64,000 nt of DNA, taken from positions 2,466,995 through 2,530,994 of the forward strand of contig NZ_CP021023.1 of NCBI RefSeq assembly GCF_002117005.1, given 5' to 3'. The stretch comes from Sedimentisphaera salicampi (GTDB lineage Bacteria > Planctomycetota > Phycisphaerae > Sedimentisphaerales > Sedimentisphaeraceae). Below, one piece after another: positions 1-9,225 of this stretch. Position 1 is the stretch's first letter, and every line of letters begins with the position of its first letter. The notes beneath the pieces are model-generated. The model did no database searches. It was not told the origin of the DNA and was given only the letters and a program-made list of their open reading frames with translations. A program made the translations under genes and the position numbers.

Positions 1-132
1 GCTTGATATGAATCATACCATAATTATCTGCACAATACTAAGGCTTATAAGCTGATTTCTGCCGGAAGAATTTCAAAAAGCTGCGAACTGAGAGGAAAAA
101 TCGGCATAGATAATAGGAATACTTATTATGAG

Positions 133-154
133 TCTGCCGAAGGCAGATTTTTTT
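133..154 (+). terminator. Rho-independent terminator of an unseen upstream transcript
   Basis: A 6-bp stem (TCTGCC at 133-138, GGCAGA at 142-147, loop GAA) is followed by seven T residues at 148-154. It would end a transcript arriving from the left. No start codon supports a gene in bases 1-132; an open frame from 7 to 156 has no ATG and is preceded by a stop, so it may be noise or a decayed gene end. Confidence 0.6.
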
Positions 155-171
155 AAAGTCCAAAAAGCTGA

Positions 172-199
172 TTGTCATAAACAGCTCTATCTGTAGAAT
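172..199 (+). promoter_or_regulatory. Sigma-70-like promoter of the S41 protease gene
   Basis: TTGTCA at 172-177 and TAGAAT at 194-199 are separated by 16 bases, the spacing seen at several other promoters in this window. Transcription would start near 206. That leaves almost no leader for an ATG at 210 but a normal leader for the GTG at 237. Confidence 0.45.
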
Positions 200-209
200 A
201 CTCTGTAAA

Positions 210-2486
210 ATGTTAACATTAATTTCGGGTTTTATCGTGAGAAACAGACTAAGCATAATTGCTGCAAGCATCCTTATTGCCTTTACTGCTGCGATGGCCG
301 GCGAAGACTTAAACTCAGCCTGCATCGCAATTTCAGAAGGAAACTTCAGCAAGGCGGAGAAAATAGCCCAGAACAGCTCTGAAGATGGTATTGCCAAAGT
401 TCAAACGCTCCTGAGCAGCTACGAAGAGTTTTCCGGCAGGCGTGAGAAATTTCGTAAAGATAAGTACGAAGAAAAGCAGAAAGAGCTTCAGGAACTCATT
501 GACGACTGCCTCAAGGGCGAGCTGTCCAATATGCTTAAGCTTGAGGAATTTGCAGAGCAGTACGTTGAGAATAAAGAAAAAGAGCAGGAATCTCAAGAGG
601 AGCAGGATTCTGAGAACCCTGAAAACATAGCGCCTCCCGCAGCGCAGAACAGCACTGATGAAGAGGAAAAAGACAGCGAAACAGAAGCGCTTATCGATTT
701 CTTTGTGGCTGTAAGCAATATCAAAGAATACGCCACAGAAGCCCAGCAGAAAAAGCTGCTAAGCAGTGAGCTGATGGAAAATCTCAAGGAAGCATCAGTT
801 TCAAAGGCTATGGAGCTGGAGGATGAAGGCAAGTGGGCAGAGTCTTACACCGGCTGCTACTACTGGCTGAACACCCTCTACGAAGAAAATGAGGAGTATG
901 AGAATAAGGCAGATAACCTGCTTGAGAAAATGACAGTGAAAAGCAGCTTCATTGATTCCCCCTGCGAGACAGCCGAAAACAGGGCAGAGGGCATTGAGCT
1001 TATTATGCTCAAACGCACGATCAAAGTGCTTACATACACCTACATCACCCCGCTCGATTTCGAAAAAATGCTTCATACAGGGCTGGACAGATGTATCACG
1101 GTTGCAGAGGTGCTTTCTTTCCCCGATGAAGATATTGCTGTGAGTTTTGATAAAAGCGGGATCAATGATTACGTTGCAGGAGTGCGGAAGATAAAGGATA
1201 AGTACACCTCCTCCATACTCGAGAATTATTACCATACGCAGGTTTTTCAGGCATTCAATGAAGTGCTGGCTTTGAACAAGAAAACTCTTAAGCTCCCTTC
1301 TGAAGTTTTGATAATGCAATTCACCGAATCGGTTCTCAGTGAGCTTGACCCATACACAAATATTGTATGGCCTTTCTTCGTGAAGGAGTTCCAGAAATCG
1401 ATCACTCAGGAATTTTCCGGCATCGGCGTGGAGATAAGCAAGGAAGGCGGAAGGCTTATAGTAAACAGCCTGCTTCCAAACACGCCGGCATTCGGTTCCG
1501 GCCTTGATGCAGAAGACGTAATACTTGAGGTGGACGGCGTGTCCACTGAGGGAATGAGCATAAACTGCGCTGTTTCGAAGATAAGCGGCCCCGAAGGCAC
1601 TGCCGTGAGCCTCAAAGTGCGGCACAAGGGTTCGGACAAAACCGAAATCATAGAGATTGAGAGAGGCAGAATTGTTGTTCCAACGGTTAAGGGCTGGAAG
1701 AGACAGAAAGAGGAAGACTGGTCTTACCTGATAGACGAGGAAAATAATATAGGCCTCATCCGCCTTACGAGCTTCTCAGAAGCAACAACCGAGCAGATGA
1801 AAAAGGCTATTAAAAATATGCGGAAAGACGCCCTCAACGGCTTGATATTAGACCTCAGATACAATTCCGGCGGGCTTCTTTCCACAGCGGTTGACATCGT
1901 TGATATGTTCATTGAAAAAGGGCCTGTCGTGAGCACAAAGCCGCGAATGGGGCTTCCCGAGGAGCATTTTGCACAGCACGAGACATTCCTGCCGGACTGC
2001 CCGCTTGTGGTTCTGATTAACGAAGGCTCAGCTTCGGCATCGGAGATTGTATCAGGCGCCCTCAGCGATCCGAAATACGAACGCGCTACGCTGGTTGGCT
2101 CAAGGACATACGGCAAGGGAAGCGTTCAAACCGTTACAGCGGCTCCGGGCAAAGGGGCTCAGCTAAAATATACGATGGCCTTTTATTACCTGCCTTCAGG
2201 GCAGCCTGTTAAAAATCGATATCAGCTTGAGAAGATGGGCAGGAAAGACTGGGGCATCGCTCCGGATGTGAAGCTTGAGATGTACGGAAGCGAATTCGAG
2301 GACTACTTTGATGTGCAGCAGGGCAATGACATATTAGTTCAGGATGGTCATGTCTTCAGTGAAGATGAAGACCGAAAGAAGAAACACAGTGCAGAAGAAA
2401 CAGTGAACTCTGATCCTCAGCTTGAGATGGGACTTATAGTTTTGAAAGCCAAAATGCTTGCTGAGGGTATGGATGTGAATTTTTAA
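210..2486 (+). CDS. S41-family C-terminal processing peptidase (CtpA/Prc type) with PDZ domain
   Basis: This is a periplasmic serine protease that trims or degrades proteins from their C-terminus. An N-terminal signal peptide is visible, with its hydrophobic core ending near AMA. Residues about 30-390 form a charged, helical, family-variable region. A PDZ domain lies at about 400-480 (GIGVEI start). The S41 core carries the GSASASE motif, with Ser611 as the probable nucleophile, and TYGKGSVQ, with Lys636 as the general base; the 25-residue Ser-Lys spacing is that of the family. At 758 residues it is longer than CtpA and nearer Prc/tail-specific protease in size. The ATG at 210 gives the longest frame, but a GTG at 237 fits the upstream promoter and a classic signal peptide (RNRLSII) better. 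The next gene follows 23 bases later and is probably cotranscribed. Confidence 0.93.
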   Translation: MLTLISGFIVRNRLSIIAASILIAFTAAMAGEDLNSACIAISEGNFSKAEKIAQNSSEDGIAKVQTLLSSYEEFSGRREKFRKDKYEEKQKELQELIDDCLKGELSNMLKLEEFAEQYVENKEKEQESQEEQDSENPENIAPPAAQNSTDEEEKDSETEALIDFFVAVSNIKEYATEAQQKKLLSSELMENLKEASVSKAMELEDEGKWAESYTGCYYWLNTLYEENEEYENKADNLLEKMTVKSSFIDSPCETAENRAEGIELIMLKRTIKVLTYTYITPLDFEKMLHTGLDRCITVAEVLSFPDEDIAVSFDKSGINDYVAGVRKIKDKYTSSILENYYHTQVFQAFNEVLALNKKTLKLPSEVLIMQFTESVLSELDPYTNIVWPFFVKEFQKSITQEFSGIGVEISKEGGRLIVNSLLPNTPAFGSGLDAEDVILEVDGVSTEGMSINCAVSKISGPEGTAVSLKVRHKGSDKTEIIEIERGRIVVPTVKGWKRQKEEDWSYLIDEENNIGLIRLTSFSEATTEQMKKAIKNMRKDALNGLILDLRYNSGGLLSTAVDIVDMFIEKGPVVSTKPRMGLPEEHFAQHETFLPDCPLVVLINEGSASASEIVSGALSDPKYERATLVGSRTYGKGSVQTVTAAPGKGAQLKYTMAFYYLPSGQPVKNRYQLEKMGRKDWGIAPDVKLEMYGSEFEDYFDVQQGNDILVQDGHVFSEDEDRKKKHSAEETVNSDPQLEMGLIVLKAKMLAEGMDVNF

Positions 2487-2509
2487 TTCATCGTTTAGGG
2501 AGGCGATCA

Positions 2510-3829
2510 ATGAGCGGCAAAATTGTTCTGGTAGGACTTGACGGAGTACCTGTAAAGGTTATTGAGAAGTACGTTGATATGGGGATTATGCCCAATATGG
2601 CAGAGCTCGTCAGGAAGGGGGCGTTCCGCCAAACATCCTCCGCTATACCTGAAGTCTCGAGCACCGCTTGGTCTTCTATAATAACAGGCAAAAACCCGGG
2701 AGAACACGGGATATACGGGTTTACCGAGCTCAAGCCAAACTCATACCAGCTCACTTTTCCAAATTACAAAAACCTCAAGGCCAGCCCCTTTTGGGATGAA
2801 TGGCCAGGTGAGTCTGTTATAATCAATGTCCCTGCTACTTATCCTGTGAGAAAGATGAACGGGGCACATATCTCGGGCTTCGTGTCTATAGACATCAACA
2901 AAAGCGTTTACCCGCCTACAATCCTCGACGATATAAAAAGCTACGACTATCGCCTTGATGTGGATTCAAGAAAAGCTCACGAATCAATCAACGCTTTTCT
3001 GGATGATGTTGAGGCAACGCTGGATGCAAGAATCTCTGTGTACAGGTATCTCTGGAACGAATACAACAACTGGCAGAACTTTATGCTCGTTTTCACCGGC
3101 ACAGACAGGCTTATGCACTTTTTATTTGATGCTTTTGAAGATGACAATCACCGCTGCAGCAGCGCTTTCACTCTTCATTTCAGCAGAATCGATAAGATTA
3201 TAGGTGAGATTGCTTCGATGATGAGCGAGGATGATCTGCTTGTGCTTATGTCCGACCACGGTTTCGAGAAGCTTGATTACGATGTTTATGTGAACAACTT
3301 CCTTTCCAAAAACGGCTATCTTGAATTCGCAGGCAAGCCCGGCTGGGAAAACATTGCCTACCACAGCAAGGCTTTCGCCCTCGATCCTGCAAGGATATAT
3401 ATAAATCTCAAAGATAAGTACCCGCAGGGCAGCGTTTCCAGATCGGACAGGCCGAAGGTCTCGGAGGAGCTTATGGAGCTGTTTGCGGGCTGGAAAGTTA
3501 ACGGCAAGAAGGTTGTCAAGGATATCTATCGCGGGGAGGATATATATCACGGGCCTGAGGCCAAGCACGGCCCGGACATAGTGCTCGTTGGCAACAGCGG
3601 CTTCAACCTCAAGGCATCTTTCGCAACAAATAAAATCTCATCCAAGGGAATATTCACAGGCAAACACACGCAGGATACCTCTTTCGCCCTGTTCTACGGC
3701 CTCAAGGATGAATCGATATTGCCCGAGAATCTGTCAATAGAGCAGATTATCCCAGCTATTGAGAAGGACAGAGCAATTAATTGCAAAAGCAGCCCGGGGC
3801 GGAGATGGAGCCAGACTTTGACAGAATAA
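2510..3829 (+). CDS. Type I phosphodiesterase/nucleotide pyrophosphatase-like enzyme (alkaline phosphatase superfamily)
   Basis: This is a predicted metal-dependent phospho- or sulfo-ester hydrolase of 439 residues with no obvious signal peptide. Superfamily motifs appear in order: the first metal Asp in VGLDGV near residue 9, a Ser/Thr nucleophile region in SSTAWSSIITG near 45-55, the TGTDRLMH Asp/His pair near 200, SDHGFE near 245, and a late His in TGKHTQD near 385. A good ribosome site (GGGAGGCG) precedes the ATG. The gene lies 23 bases after the protease and its end overlaps the aminotransferase start, so the three probably form one operon. The substrate cannot be read from sequence. It is not a Cys-type sulfatase, because it lacks a CxPxR motif. 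Confidence 0.85.
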   Translation: MSGKIVLVGLDGVPVKVIEKYVDMGIMPNMAELVRKGAFRQTSSAIPEVSSTAWSSIITGKNPGEHGIYGFTELKPNSYQLTFPNYKNLKASPFWDEWPGESVIINVPATYPVRKMNGAHISGFVSIDINKSVYPPTILDDIKSYDYRLDVDSRKAHESINAFLDDVEATLDARISVYRYLWNEYNNWQNFMLVFTGTDRLMHFLFDAFEDDNHRCSSAFTLHFSRIDKIIGEIASMMSEDDLLVLMSDHGFEKLDYDVYVNNFLSKNGYLEFAGKPGWENIAYHSKAFALDPARIYINLKDKYPQGSVSRSDRPKVSEELMELFAGWKVNGKKVVKDIYRGEDIYHGPEAKHGPDIVLVGNSGFNLKASFATNKISSKGIFTGKHTQDTSFALFYGLKDESILPENLSIEQIIPAIEKDRAINCKSSPGRRWSQTLTE

Positions 3830-4941
3830 TCGATAAATCCGGCACTTATGCACTGAAGGAATACAAATACCGCAAAAGTGAGTGTTTGCCGATGTGGGTG
3901 GCGGATATGGATTTTGCCTGCCCGCCGGAGGTGCTTGAAGCTGTAAGGCAGAGGGCAGAGCATCCGATTCTCGGATACACCGTTGCCAAAGAGCTGGACG
4001 AGATCATCGCAGAGAGGATGGCGGAGTTTTACGGCTGGCAGATTGATCCGGATTGGATTGTCTATACGGCAGGCGTTGTATCTGGGCTGAACTGCTCCTG
4101 CAGGGCAGCAGAAAATCGGAGCAGAGCTGCAGTAAACACGCCGATTTATCCGCCGTTTTTGAGCGTTCCGCCTTTTCAGGGTATGAACTTGGAGAAAAGC
4201 AGGCTCACCCTGAACGCAAGCAGATGGGAGATAGACTTTGATAACCTTCGCCAGACACTCTCAGGCGGGGATTCACTGTTTATATTCTGCAATCCGCACA
4301 ACCCTTCAGGCAGATGCTTTAAACGCAGCGAGCTTGAAAGGATTGCCCAGATTTGCCTCGAAACCGGCGCACTGCTCTGCAGCGACGAGATACACTGCGA
4401 CCTTCTCTTGGGCGAAAGCGGGCATACACCAATCGCCTCTATCGGCAGGGAAATAGAGCAGAACTCCATAACGCTTATGTCTCCATCGAAAACCTTTAAC
4501 ATTGCCGGTATGATGACAGGCTTTGCGGTTATACCAAACAGAAAGATAAGGCAGAGGTTCGCCTATGCCAAAGAAAACCTCTCCTCTCATCCGAATGTAT
4601 TCGGAATTAAGGCTGCTAAAGCTGCCTATCAGCATGGCGAAAGCTGGCGGAAAGCCCTGCTTGAATACCTCACGCAAAACCGCAATCTGGTAACCGAAAG
4701 GCTCAGCAAATACGGCATTGTTCCAGCCGAGCCTGAAGCCACATACCTCTACTGGCTGGACTGCACGAAAACCGGCCTCGAAAACCCGCACGCGCATTTC
4801 GAAAGATATGGCGTTGGGCTTTCAGACGGCAAAGATTTTGATGCCCCGGGCTGGGTGAGGCTCAATTTTGCCTCGCCGCGCAGCATTCTGAATCTTGCTC
4901 TTGAGCGCATAGAAAAGGCCCTGAATAATCAGAGCCTTTAA
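3805..4941 (+). CDS. MalY/PatB-type PLP-dependent aminotransferase (probable cystathionine beta-lyase)
   Basis: This is a fold-type I PLP enzyme of about 378 residues. MalY/PatB relatives cleave C-S bonds of cystathionine or cysteine. Family features are the N-terminal MWVADMDF segment, the substrate/PLP loop CNPHNPSGR, the SDEIHCDL Asp that pairs with the PLP ring nitrogen, and SPSKTFN with the Schiff-base Lys229. The ATG at 3805 is preferred because it has a GGGGCGGAG ribosome site; an upstream TTG at 3781 would lengthen the overlap with the preceding gene. It overlaps that gene by 25 bases, which suggests translational coupling. It converges with the sulfatase operon only 27 bases beyond its stop. 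Confidence 0.88.
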   Translation: MEPDFDRIIDKSGTYALKEYKYRKSECLPMWVADMDFACPPEVLEAVRQRAEHPILGYTVAKELDEIIAERMAEFYGWQIDPDWIVYTAGVVSGLNCSCRAAENRSRAAVNTPIYPPFLSVPPFQGMNLEKSRLTLNASRWEIDFDNLRQTLSGGDSLFIFCNPHNPSGRCFKRSELERIAQICLETGALLCSDEIHCDLLLGESGHTPIASIGREIEQNSITLMSPSKTFNIAGMMTGFAVIPNRKIRQRFAYAKENLSSHPNVFGIKAAKAAYQHGESWRKALLEYLTQNRNLVTERLSKYGIVPAEPEATYLYWLDCTKTGLENPHAHFERYGVGLSDGKDFDAPGWVRLNFASPRSILNLALERIEKALNNQSL

Positions 4942-4968
4942 GGTAAAAATTAGAGACGTTAAATTGCT

Positions 4969-6381
4969 TTAGTATATGTGATTAAGATCTCTGGATGCTT
5001 CAAGAGCCTCCATTGTGTCAATAGGTGCGCCCGGGTCGTTTTCATCAGCCATCCACTTATCTAACCTGTCGCTGAGCCTCTGCTTAATCGTTGCGTATTT
5101 CGGGTCTTCGGCGAGGTTGTTTAGCTCGTACGGGTCATCGGTTGTCTTGTAGAGCTGTTCTGCAGGCCTGCGGACGTATCTCTCCACAAGGTCGTACATA
5201 TCTTCATTGTTGAAACAGTTAGACACCCACGAATGCCAGTAGTCCATATTCCCCATCAGGTGTTTCTCGATGTAAATCCTGTCTGGACTGAGGTTGCGGA
5301 TGTATCTGTACTGCCCGTCGAAAACGGTTCTTATAGGATACGGAGGCCCTTCCGGCACGTTGTTGTGAATCCCGAAAACGTAGTCGCGGTGTTTGTTTGT
5401 ATTGCCCTTTATCACCTCGAGGAAGCTGCTTCCGTCAAACTTGAACTGCTTCGGATTTGCTCCGCCAAGATCGAGTATCGTAGGCAGGAAATCGCAGTAC
5501 TGAACTAATGCATCTGTTCGCTGGCCTGCCGGCGTAACTCCCGGCCAGCGGGCTATCAATCCTGTATGCACTCCGGTATCCCAGTTTGTCCATTTGTTCC
5601 CCGGGAACTGTGAGCCCTGCTCTGAAGAGAAAAGCACAAGTGTATTGTCGGCCTTGCCGGTTTCCTCAAGAGCCTGAAGCACATCGCCCACCTGCGAATC
5701 CATATAGGTTATCTCTGCGAGATACTTCCCGAAATTCGTGCGGGTTTTAGGTGTATCTGCAAGGTTTGGCGGGAGCTTTATATCATTATTCGGATACTGG
5801 CTCGCATCCCCCATAACCCACGGGACATGCGGCTCAACAAGGGCCACAGTAAGATAGAACGGAGCAGAATCGTCTTCCATAAAACGCTTTATATATTTGG
5901 TATCGTGAGGCTGGGTGGGATTTCTCACGCAGTTTTGATCGAAGCCGTTGAGGAATTCAAACGGAAAGATAGATTCCGGTCTGATATGCCTCTTGCCTGC
6001 AAGCCCTGCACGGTATCCCAGTTTGTCGAGATAGTGCGGCGCTGTTTTTATGTCCGGCCTGCAAAAAGAATGATTCCAGCTCGCACCATTGCTTACTGGA
6101 TAAAGCCCGCTTTGAAGCTCAGACCGGCACGGCAGGCACATCGCTTCTGAGAGATATGCCTTATTGAATACTAACCCCTCGTTTGCAAGTTTGTTGATGT
6201 TAGGCGTTATCGCATTCTGCCCGCCGTAAATCGGCAGGTCGTTGTAGGTGCAGTCGTCTGCCATTATCAAAAGCACATTAGGGCGAGAATTATCCGCCGA
6301 AGCTGCTTTGCTGAGCGTGCCTCCCGCTGCTGCGGCCACCGCTGAGCTCAGGGCATATTTGAGAAAATTCCTTCGTTTCAT
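4969..6381 (-). CDS. Tat-exported Cys-type sulfatase (last gene of sulfatase operon)
   Basis: This S1-family sulfatase of 470 residues hydrolyses a sulfate ester, probably on a polysaccharide or its fragments, in the periplasm. The N-terminus KRRNFLKYAL followed by an Ala-rich stretch is a twin-arginine signal. The metal-binding MADDC segment follows. The formylglycine motif is CLPCR near residue 83, a CxPxR form in which the Cys must be oxidised by a maturase not found in this window. The usual trailing TG is SG here. A GGAAAGG ribosome site precedes the ATG. It lies 26 bases downstream of the next sulfatase and shares its strand. It is the most divergent of the three smaller enzymes, so its substrate may differ. 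Confidence 0.92.
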   Translation of the reverse strand: MKRRNFLKYALSSAVAAAAGGTLSKAASADNSRPNVLLIMADDCTYNDLPIYGGQNAITPNINKLANEGLVFNKAYLSEAMCLPCRSELQSGLYPVSNGASWNHSFCRPDIKTAPHYLDKLGYRAGLAGKRHIRPESIFPFEFLNGFDQNCVRNPTQPHDTKYIKRFMEDDSAPFYLTVALVEPHVPWVMGDASQYPNNDIKLPPNLADTPKTRTNFGKYLAEITYMDSQVGDVLQALEETGKADNTLVLFSSEQGSQFPGNKWTNWDTGVHTGLIARWPGVTPAGQRTDALVQYCDFLPTILDLGGANPKQFKFDGSSFLEVIKGNTNKHRDYVFGIHNNVPEGPPYPIRTVFDGQYRYIRNLSPDRIYIEKHLMGNMDYWHSWVSNCFNNEDMYDLVERYVRRPAEQLYKTTDDPYELNNLAEDPKYATIKQRLSDRLDKWMADENDPGAPIDTMEALEASRDLNHIY

Positions 6382-6407
6382 TTTTGTTATACCTTTCCAA
6401 TTCTAAG

Positions 6408-7808
6408 CTAATTGTTCTTTTGTTTCCTTACATTCTTCCACTGACGCTTCTTTGCATTGAGCTCGGTTTCTATGCCCTTGTCTCCCTGCTGAGCCATCCA
6501 CTCGTCAAGCCTTGCCTTCAGGCGTTTGAAGGTGTCTTCATAGCCCGGATTGTCTGCGAGATTGTTGATATTTGCGGGATCTGCTTTAACATCATAAAGT
6601 TCAAATTCAGGGCGGTGCTGATATTTATGGGTAAAGTGCTGAGCATGCTTATCGCCCTTCTCAGCGAGCTCCATCATAGACTTAAATTCCGGATACGGCC
6701 TTTCAGTGAGCATATTCTGGAATTCATTATCAGGCATCAGGTTCCAAATCAAACGATAGCGATTATCTCTCACTGAACGGATTGGATAAGGCTCTTTGCT
6801 GTAGTAAATTCCTCTGGTAGTCTGGAGGCCGAATGTATATTCCTTGTGCTTGTCGGTTTTGCCGGTGAGAAGGCCGAGCATACTTTTGCCGTCGAGTATT
6901 TCCGGCATCTTACCTCCCGCTGCTTCAATGAAGGTAGGCGTTACGTCAACATACTCCACAATAGCATCGCTCTCGCTTCCTTGATTCACCTTCCCGGGCC
7001 AGCGGACAATCATAATCGAGCCGAGCCCGTCTTCATAGCAAGTCCATTTAGCAAAGGGGAGGCTGTTGCCCTGCTCTGAAACCACCATCACAATCGTATT
7101 CTTAGAGAGGTTGTGTTTATCCAGCAGCTCGAGGATCTGCCCAACCTGATTGTCGTAATAGGTTATCTCAGCAAGATATTTAACCCATCTTTTACGCATA
7201 ACCGGCGTATCCGGCAGATATGGAGGCAAAACAATCTTGTCAGGATCGTACTGAGAAGGGTTGCCTTTGTTCCATGGCGTATGCGGCTCATTTGAGCACG
7301 CAAACAGGCAGAACGGATCGCCCTTTTCTGTGCACTCAGAGAACATTTTGTCGATAGCGTTCATATCAGGGTTGTGTTTTTTGCCGCTGTATTCAAACGG
7401 GAAAACGCTTTCGGGCTGGATGTGGCGTTTCCCTGATAGGGCAACTCTGTAGCCCAGCGGTTTGAGATAATGAACTATGCTCTTTGTCCCTTCTTTTGCG
7501 CAGGTATGATTGGGATATGCCCCGCTCTTCACCGGATACAGGCCTGTGTAGATGTTGTGCCTTGTGGGCGAGCACATCGGGGCGGCCTGAAAGCAGTTGT
7601 TCATCTTCATTCCCTGCGTTGCGAGTTTGTCTATGTTGGGTGTGTGGGCGTCTCCGCCGTAGCAGCCGATGTCTCGGAATGTGCAGTCGTCGGCCATAAT
7701 GAAAACAAAATTCGGCTTCTCTGAATGTCCTGCCGCCTCAAGCAGACTCCCCGCTCCGAGGCTGAAGGCCGCTGCTGAGGCGTATTTTACAAAATCTCTT
7801 CGTTTCAT
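6408..7808 (-). CDS. Tat-exported Cys-type sulfatase, tandem paralogue B
   Basis: S1-family sulfatase of 466 residues. It has a twin-arginine leader (KRRDFVKYAS), the MADDC metal segment, and a CSPTR formylglycine motif near residue 79 followed by TG. It is a close paralogue of the gene at 7811-9208: the first 97 residues are identical, while the middle (about 145-270) differs at many positions and the C-terminal third is again very similar. Only 2 bases separate the two genes, so they are cotranscribed. Divergence in the middle, where substrate-binding loops lie in this family, suggests related but not identical sulfated substrates. Confidence 0.93.
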   Translation of the reverse strand: MKRRDFVKYASAAAFSLGAGSLLEAAGHSEKPNFVFIMADDCTFRDIGCYGGDAHTPNIDKLATQGMKMNNCFQAAPMCSPTRHNIYTGLYPVKSGAYPNHTCAKEGTKSIVHYLKPLGYRVALSGKRHIQPESVFPFEYSGKKHNPDMNAIDKMFSECTEKGDPFCLFACSNEPHTPWNKGNPSQYDPDKIVLPPYLPDTPVMRKRWVKYLAEITYYDNQVGQILELLDKHNLSKNTIVMVVSEQGNSLPFAKWTCYEDGLGSIMIVRWPGKVNQGSESDAIVEYVDVTPTFIEAAGGKMPEILDGKSMLGLLTGKTDKHKEYTFGLQTTRGIYYSKEPYPIRSVRDNRYRLIWNLMPDNEFQNMLTERPYPEFKSMMELAEKGDKHAQHFTHKYQHRPEFELYDVKADPANINNLADNPGYEDTFKRLKARLDEWMAQQGDKGIETELNAKKRQWKNVRKQKNN

Positions 7809-7810
7809 AT

Positions 7811-9208
7811 TTATTTGTCCCTGTGTTTTTTAACGAACTTCCATTTGCGTTTGTCTGCATTGAGTTCGGTTTCTATGCCCTTATCTCCCTGCTGAGCCAT
7901 CCACTCGTCAAGCCTTGCCTTCAGGCGATTGAAGGTGTCTTCATAGCCCGGATTGTCTGCGAGATTGTTGATATTTGCAGGATCTGCTTTAACATCGTAA
8001 AGCTCAAATTCAGGGCGGTGCTGATATTTATGGGTAAAGTGCTTTGCGTGCCTGTCGCCTTTTTCTGCAAGCTTCAGCATAGACTCAAACTCTTTAGACC
8101 GCTCAGTTGCAGCATTCTCGAATTTGTTATCAGGCATAAGATTCCAGATCAGCCGGTACCGCTCATCCCTAACAGAGCGGATTGGATACGGCTGTTCACT
8201 GAAAAATATCCCATTAGTTGTCTGAATGCCGAAGGTGTATCTTTTATGCTTGTTTGTTTTGCCGGTGAGCAGGCCGAGCATACTTTTGCCGTCGAGGATT
8301 TCCGGGGTCTTGCCGCCTGCCGCCTCAATGAAGGTAGGCGTTACGTCAACATACTCCACGATAGCATCGCTCTGGCTTCCCGGCTTAACCTTTCCGGGCC
8401 AGCGGACAATCATAATCGAGCCGAGGCCGTCTTCATAGCAAGTCCATTTGGCAAACGGAAGGGCGTTGCCCTGCTCTGAAACCACCATAACCATCGTGTT
8501 CTCTGAGAGGTTGTGTTTATCGAGCAGATCGAGAATCTGACCAACCTGCTTGTCGAAGTAGGTTACTTCCGCAAGGTATTTGGTAAGAGATTCACGAACA
8601 ACCGGCGTATCAGGAATATAAGAACGCAGCTTTAAATCTTCAGCATCATACTGAGATGGATCGCCTTTGTTCCATGGCGTATGCGGCTCATTTGAGCATG
8701 CAAACAGGCAGAATGGATTGCCCTTCTCGCTGGAGTCGTGGAAAAGCTCTTCAATCACCTTCATATCAGGGTTGTTGTTTTTCTTGCTGTATTCAAACGG
8801 GAAAACGCTTCTTGGATGTATGTGCCGCTTGCCGGAAAGGGCAACTCTGTAGCCCAGCGGTTTGAGATAATGAACTATGCTCTTTGTCCCTTCTTTGGCG
8901 CAGGTATGGTTTGGATGCGCCCCGCTCTTAACGGGGTACAGGCCTGTGTAGATGTTGTGCCTTGTAGGCGAGCACATCGGGGCAGCCTGAAAGCAGTTGT
9001 TCATCTTCATTCCCTGCGTTGCGAGCTTGTCTATGTTGGGTGTGTGGGCGTCTCCGCCGTAGCAGCCGATGTCTCGAAATGTGCAGTCGTCGGCCATAAT
9101 GAAAACAAAATTCGGTTTCTCTGAATGTCCTGCCGCCTCAAGCAGACTTCCCGCTCCGAGGCTGAAGGCCGCTGCTGAGGCGTATTTTACAAAATCTCTT
9201 CGTTTCAT
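7811..9208 (-). CDS. Tat-exported Cys-type sulfatase, tandem paralogue A
   Basis: S1-family sulfatase of 465 residues with the same twin-arginine leader, MADDC segment and CSPTR maturation motif as its neighbour at 6408-7808. It differs mainly between residues 135 and 260, for example HIHPRSVFPFEY against HIQPESVFPFEY, and in the linker around the DTPV motif. An AAGGGGCG ribosome site precedes the start. It begins 17 bases after the stop of the arylsulfatase at 9226-10845, so it is the second gene of the operon. Expected location is the periplasm after Tat export, with the Cys converted to formylglycine in the cytoplasm. Confidence 0.93.
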   Translation of the reverse strand: MKRRDFVKYASAAAFSLGAGSLLEAAGHSEKPNFVFIMADDCTFRDIGCYGGDAHTPNIDKLATQGMKMNNCFQAAPMCSPTRHNIYTGLYPVKSGAHPNHTCAKEGTKSIVHYLKPLGYRVALSGKRHIHPRSVFPFEYSKKNNNPDMKVIEELFHDSSEKGNPFCLFACSNEPHTPWNKGDPSQYDAEDLKLRSYIPDTPVVRESLTKYLAEVTYFDKQVGQILDLLDKHNLSENTMVMVVSEQGNALPFAKWTCYEDGLGSIMIVRWPGKVKPGSQSDAIVEYVDVTPTFIEAAGGKTPEILDGKSMLGLLTGKTNKHKRYTFGIQTTNGIFFSEQPYPIRSVRDERYRLIWNLMPDNKFENAATERSKEFESMLKLAEKGDRHAKHFTHKYQHRPEFELYDVKADPANINNLADNPGYEDTFNRLKARLDEWMAQQGDKGIETELNADKRKWKFVKKHRDK

Positions 9209-9225
9209 TTTATCGCCCCTTGCCG

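Larger units (their letters stand above)
6408..9208 (-). repeat. Tandem duplication of two sulfatase genes
   Basis: Two units (6408-7808 and 7811-9208) lie head to tail. By eye, the 5'-terminal ~235 bases of the two coding regions differ at about five positions, whereas the central thirds are clearly diverged. This mosaic fits a recent duplication with continuing gene conversion at the ends, or selection for change in the middle. Confidence 0.85.

Noticed and set aside
7-156. Open frame at the left edge as end of an upstream gene
   Set aside because: A stop codon at 4-6 in the same frame precedes it and there is no ATG, so it cannot be the tail of a gene entering from the left.
801-1625. Minus-strand open frame (274 codons) within the S41 protease gene
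   Set aside because: Antisense shadow of a confident coding region.
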